A stretch of DNA of 6,271 nucleotides, from positions 1 through 6,271 of the forward strand of contig PGZG01000110.1 in the NCBI GenBank assembly GCA_002840115.1, written 5' to 3'. A model generated the notes under the pieces. That model had not been told where the DNA came from. It saw only the letters and a list, made by a program, of their open reading frames with translations, and did not search any database. This DNA is from Gammaproteobacteria bacterium HGW-Gammaproteobacteria-14. GTDB taxonomy: Bacteria > Pseudomonadota > Gammaproteobacteria > Pseudomonadales > Alcanivoracaceae. The number at the start of each line of letters is the position of its first letter. The first letter of the stretch is position 1. Below, piece by piece: positions 5,995-6,271 of this stretch. A program made the position numbers and the translations under genes.

Positions 5995-6271
5995 CAAAGT
6001 TCAGCAAAACGCCGGCCGCCACGGCGGAGCCAATCACACCCGCCACATTGGGGCCCATGGCATGCATCAGCAGGAAGTTTTGGGGATTGGATTCCAGGCC
6101 GACCTTATTGGCCACCCTGGCCGCCATCGGCACTGCAGACACTCCGGCGGCACCAATAATCGGGTTAATCGGCATACTGCTTAGCCGGTTCATGATCTTG
6201 CCCATAATGACACCGGTACCCGTACCCATGGCGAACGCTGCCAAACCCAGCACCAGGATGCCGAGAGTTTC
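5984..6271 (-). CDS. oadB: Sodium-translocating oxaloacetate decarboxylase, beta subunit (3' part)
   Basis: The frame is open from the right edge to the TGA at 5986-5984, giving the last 95 residues of a protein of the OadB/GcdB/MmdB family; the GTG at 6253 is an internal valine. The beta subunit is the multi-pass inner-membrane part that couples decarboxylation of carboxybiotin to export of Na+. The visible part holds a membrane helix ([19 protein letters not shown]), then the family signature [17 protein letters not shown] (36-52). In it the residues equivalent to Asn373, Gly377, Ser382 and Arg389 of the Klebsiella protein, implicated in Na+ and proton passage, are all kept. [20 protein letters not shown] (65-84) and a last hydrophobic segment follow. 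OadA and OadG genes would be expected further right, on the same strand and upstream. Specificity for oxaloacetate rather than methylmalonyl-CoA or glutaconyl-CoA cannot be settled from this subunit alone. Confidence 0.93.
   Translation of the reverse strand, partial: ETLGILVLGLAAFAMGTGTGVIMGKIMNRLSSMPINPIIGAAGVSAVPMAARVANKVGLESNPQNFLLMHAMGPNVAGVIGSAVAAGVLLNFVSG

Noticed and set aside
5828..6184. 118-codon + strand open frame over the operon promoter and oadB
   Set aside because: It runs antisense to the clearly conserved oadB end and across the sigma-54/NtrC elements; its translation shows no recognisable domain.
1..6271. CRISPR arrays, tRNA or rRNA genes, insertion sequences, attachment sites
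   Set aside because: No direct repeat series, cloverleaf-like segment, transposase or terminal inverted repeats were seen; the window is almost fully covered by chromosomal protein genes.

Overview
The window looks like chromosomal DNA of a proteobacterium, most likely a marine-type gammaproteobacterium. This is inferred from the gene content: a PpnP close in pattern to the enterobacterial protein, an OadB-type sodium-pump subunit, and a sigma-54/NtrC-type promoter. I cannot name a genus from the sequence. There are no signs of mobile DNA, and gene density is high with short spacers.

Left part, + strand (1-1804). The 3' end of a six-bladed beta-propeller gene (strictosidine synthase / SMP-30 type) overlaps by 8 bases the start of a beta-hydroxyacid dehydrogenase gene (3-hydroxyisobutyrate dehydrogenase / tartronate semialdehyde reductase family). 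After 92 bases comes ppnP, a small cupin nucleoside phosphorylase. A strong symmetric hairpin at 1770-1804 ends this strand and also serves the convergent operon.

Central part, - strand (5826 down to 1803). A four-gene operon is read right to left: circularly permuted ATP-grasp ligase, alpha-E protein, transglutaminase-like cysteine protease, and the proteasome-like Ntn hydrolase Anbu. The first three genes are translationally coupled by overlaps of 7 and 4 bases with strong ribosome binding sites. Anbu follows after 99 bases with its own ribosome binding site. This set is a known conserved association, predicted by comparative genomics to make, modify and degrade a peptide or peptide tag. 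Its substrate is not established as far as I know.

The most informative non-coding signal lies upstream of this operon. It is a near-consensus sigma-54 -24/-12 promoter (5810-5826), with a perfect NtrC-type dyad (5886-5902) about 95 bases upstream of the predicted start and a second, imperfect dyad about three helical turns further out. The arrangement resembles the glnA promoter and suggests induction under nitrogen limitation.

Right edge, - strand (5984-6271). The last 95 codons of oadB, the membrane beta subunit of a sodium-translocating decarboxylase, end in a hairpin terminator whose loop contains the stop codon.
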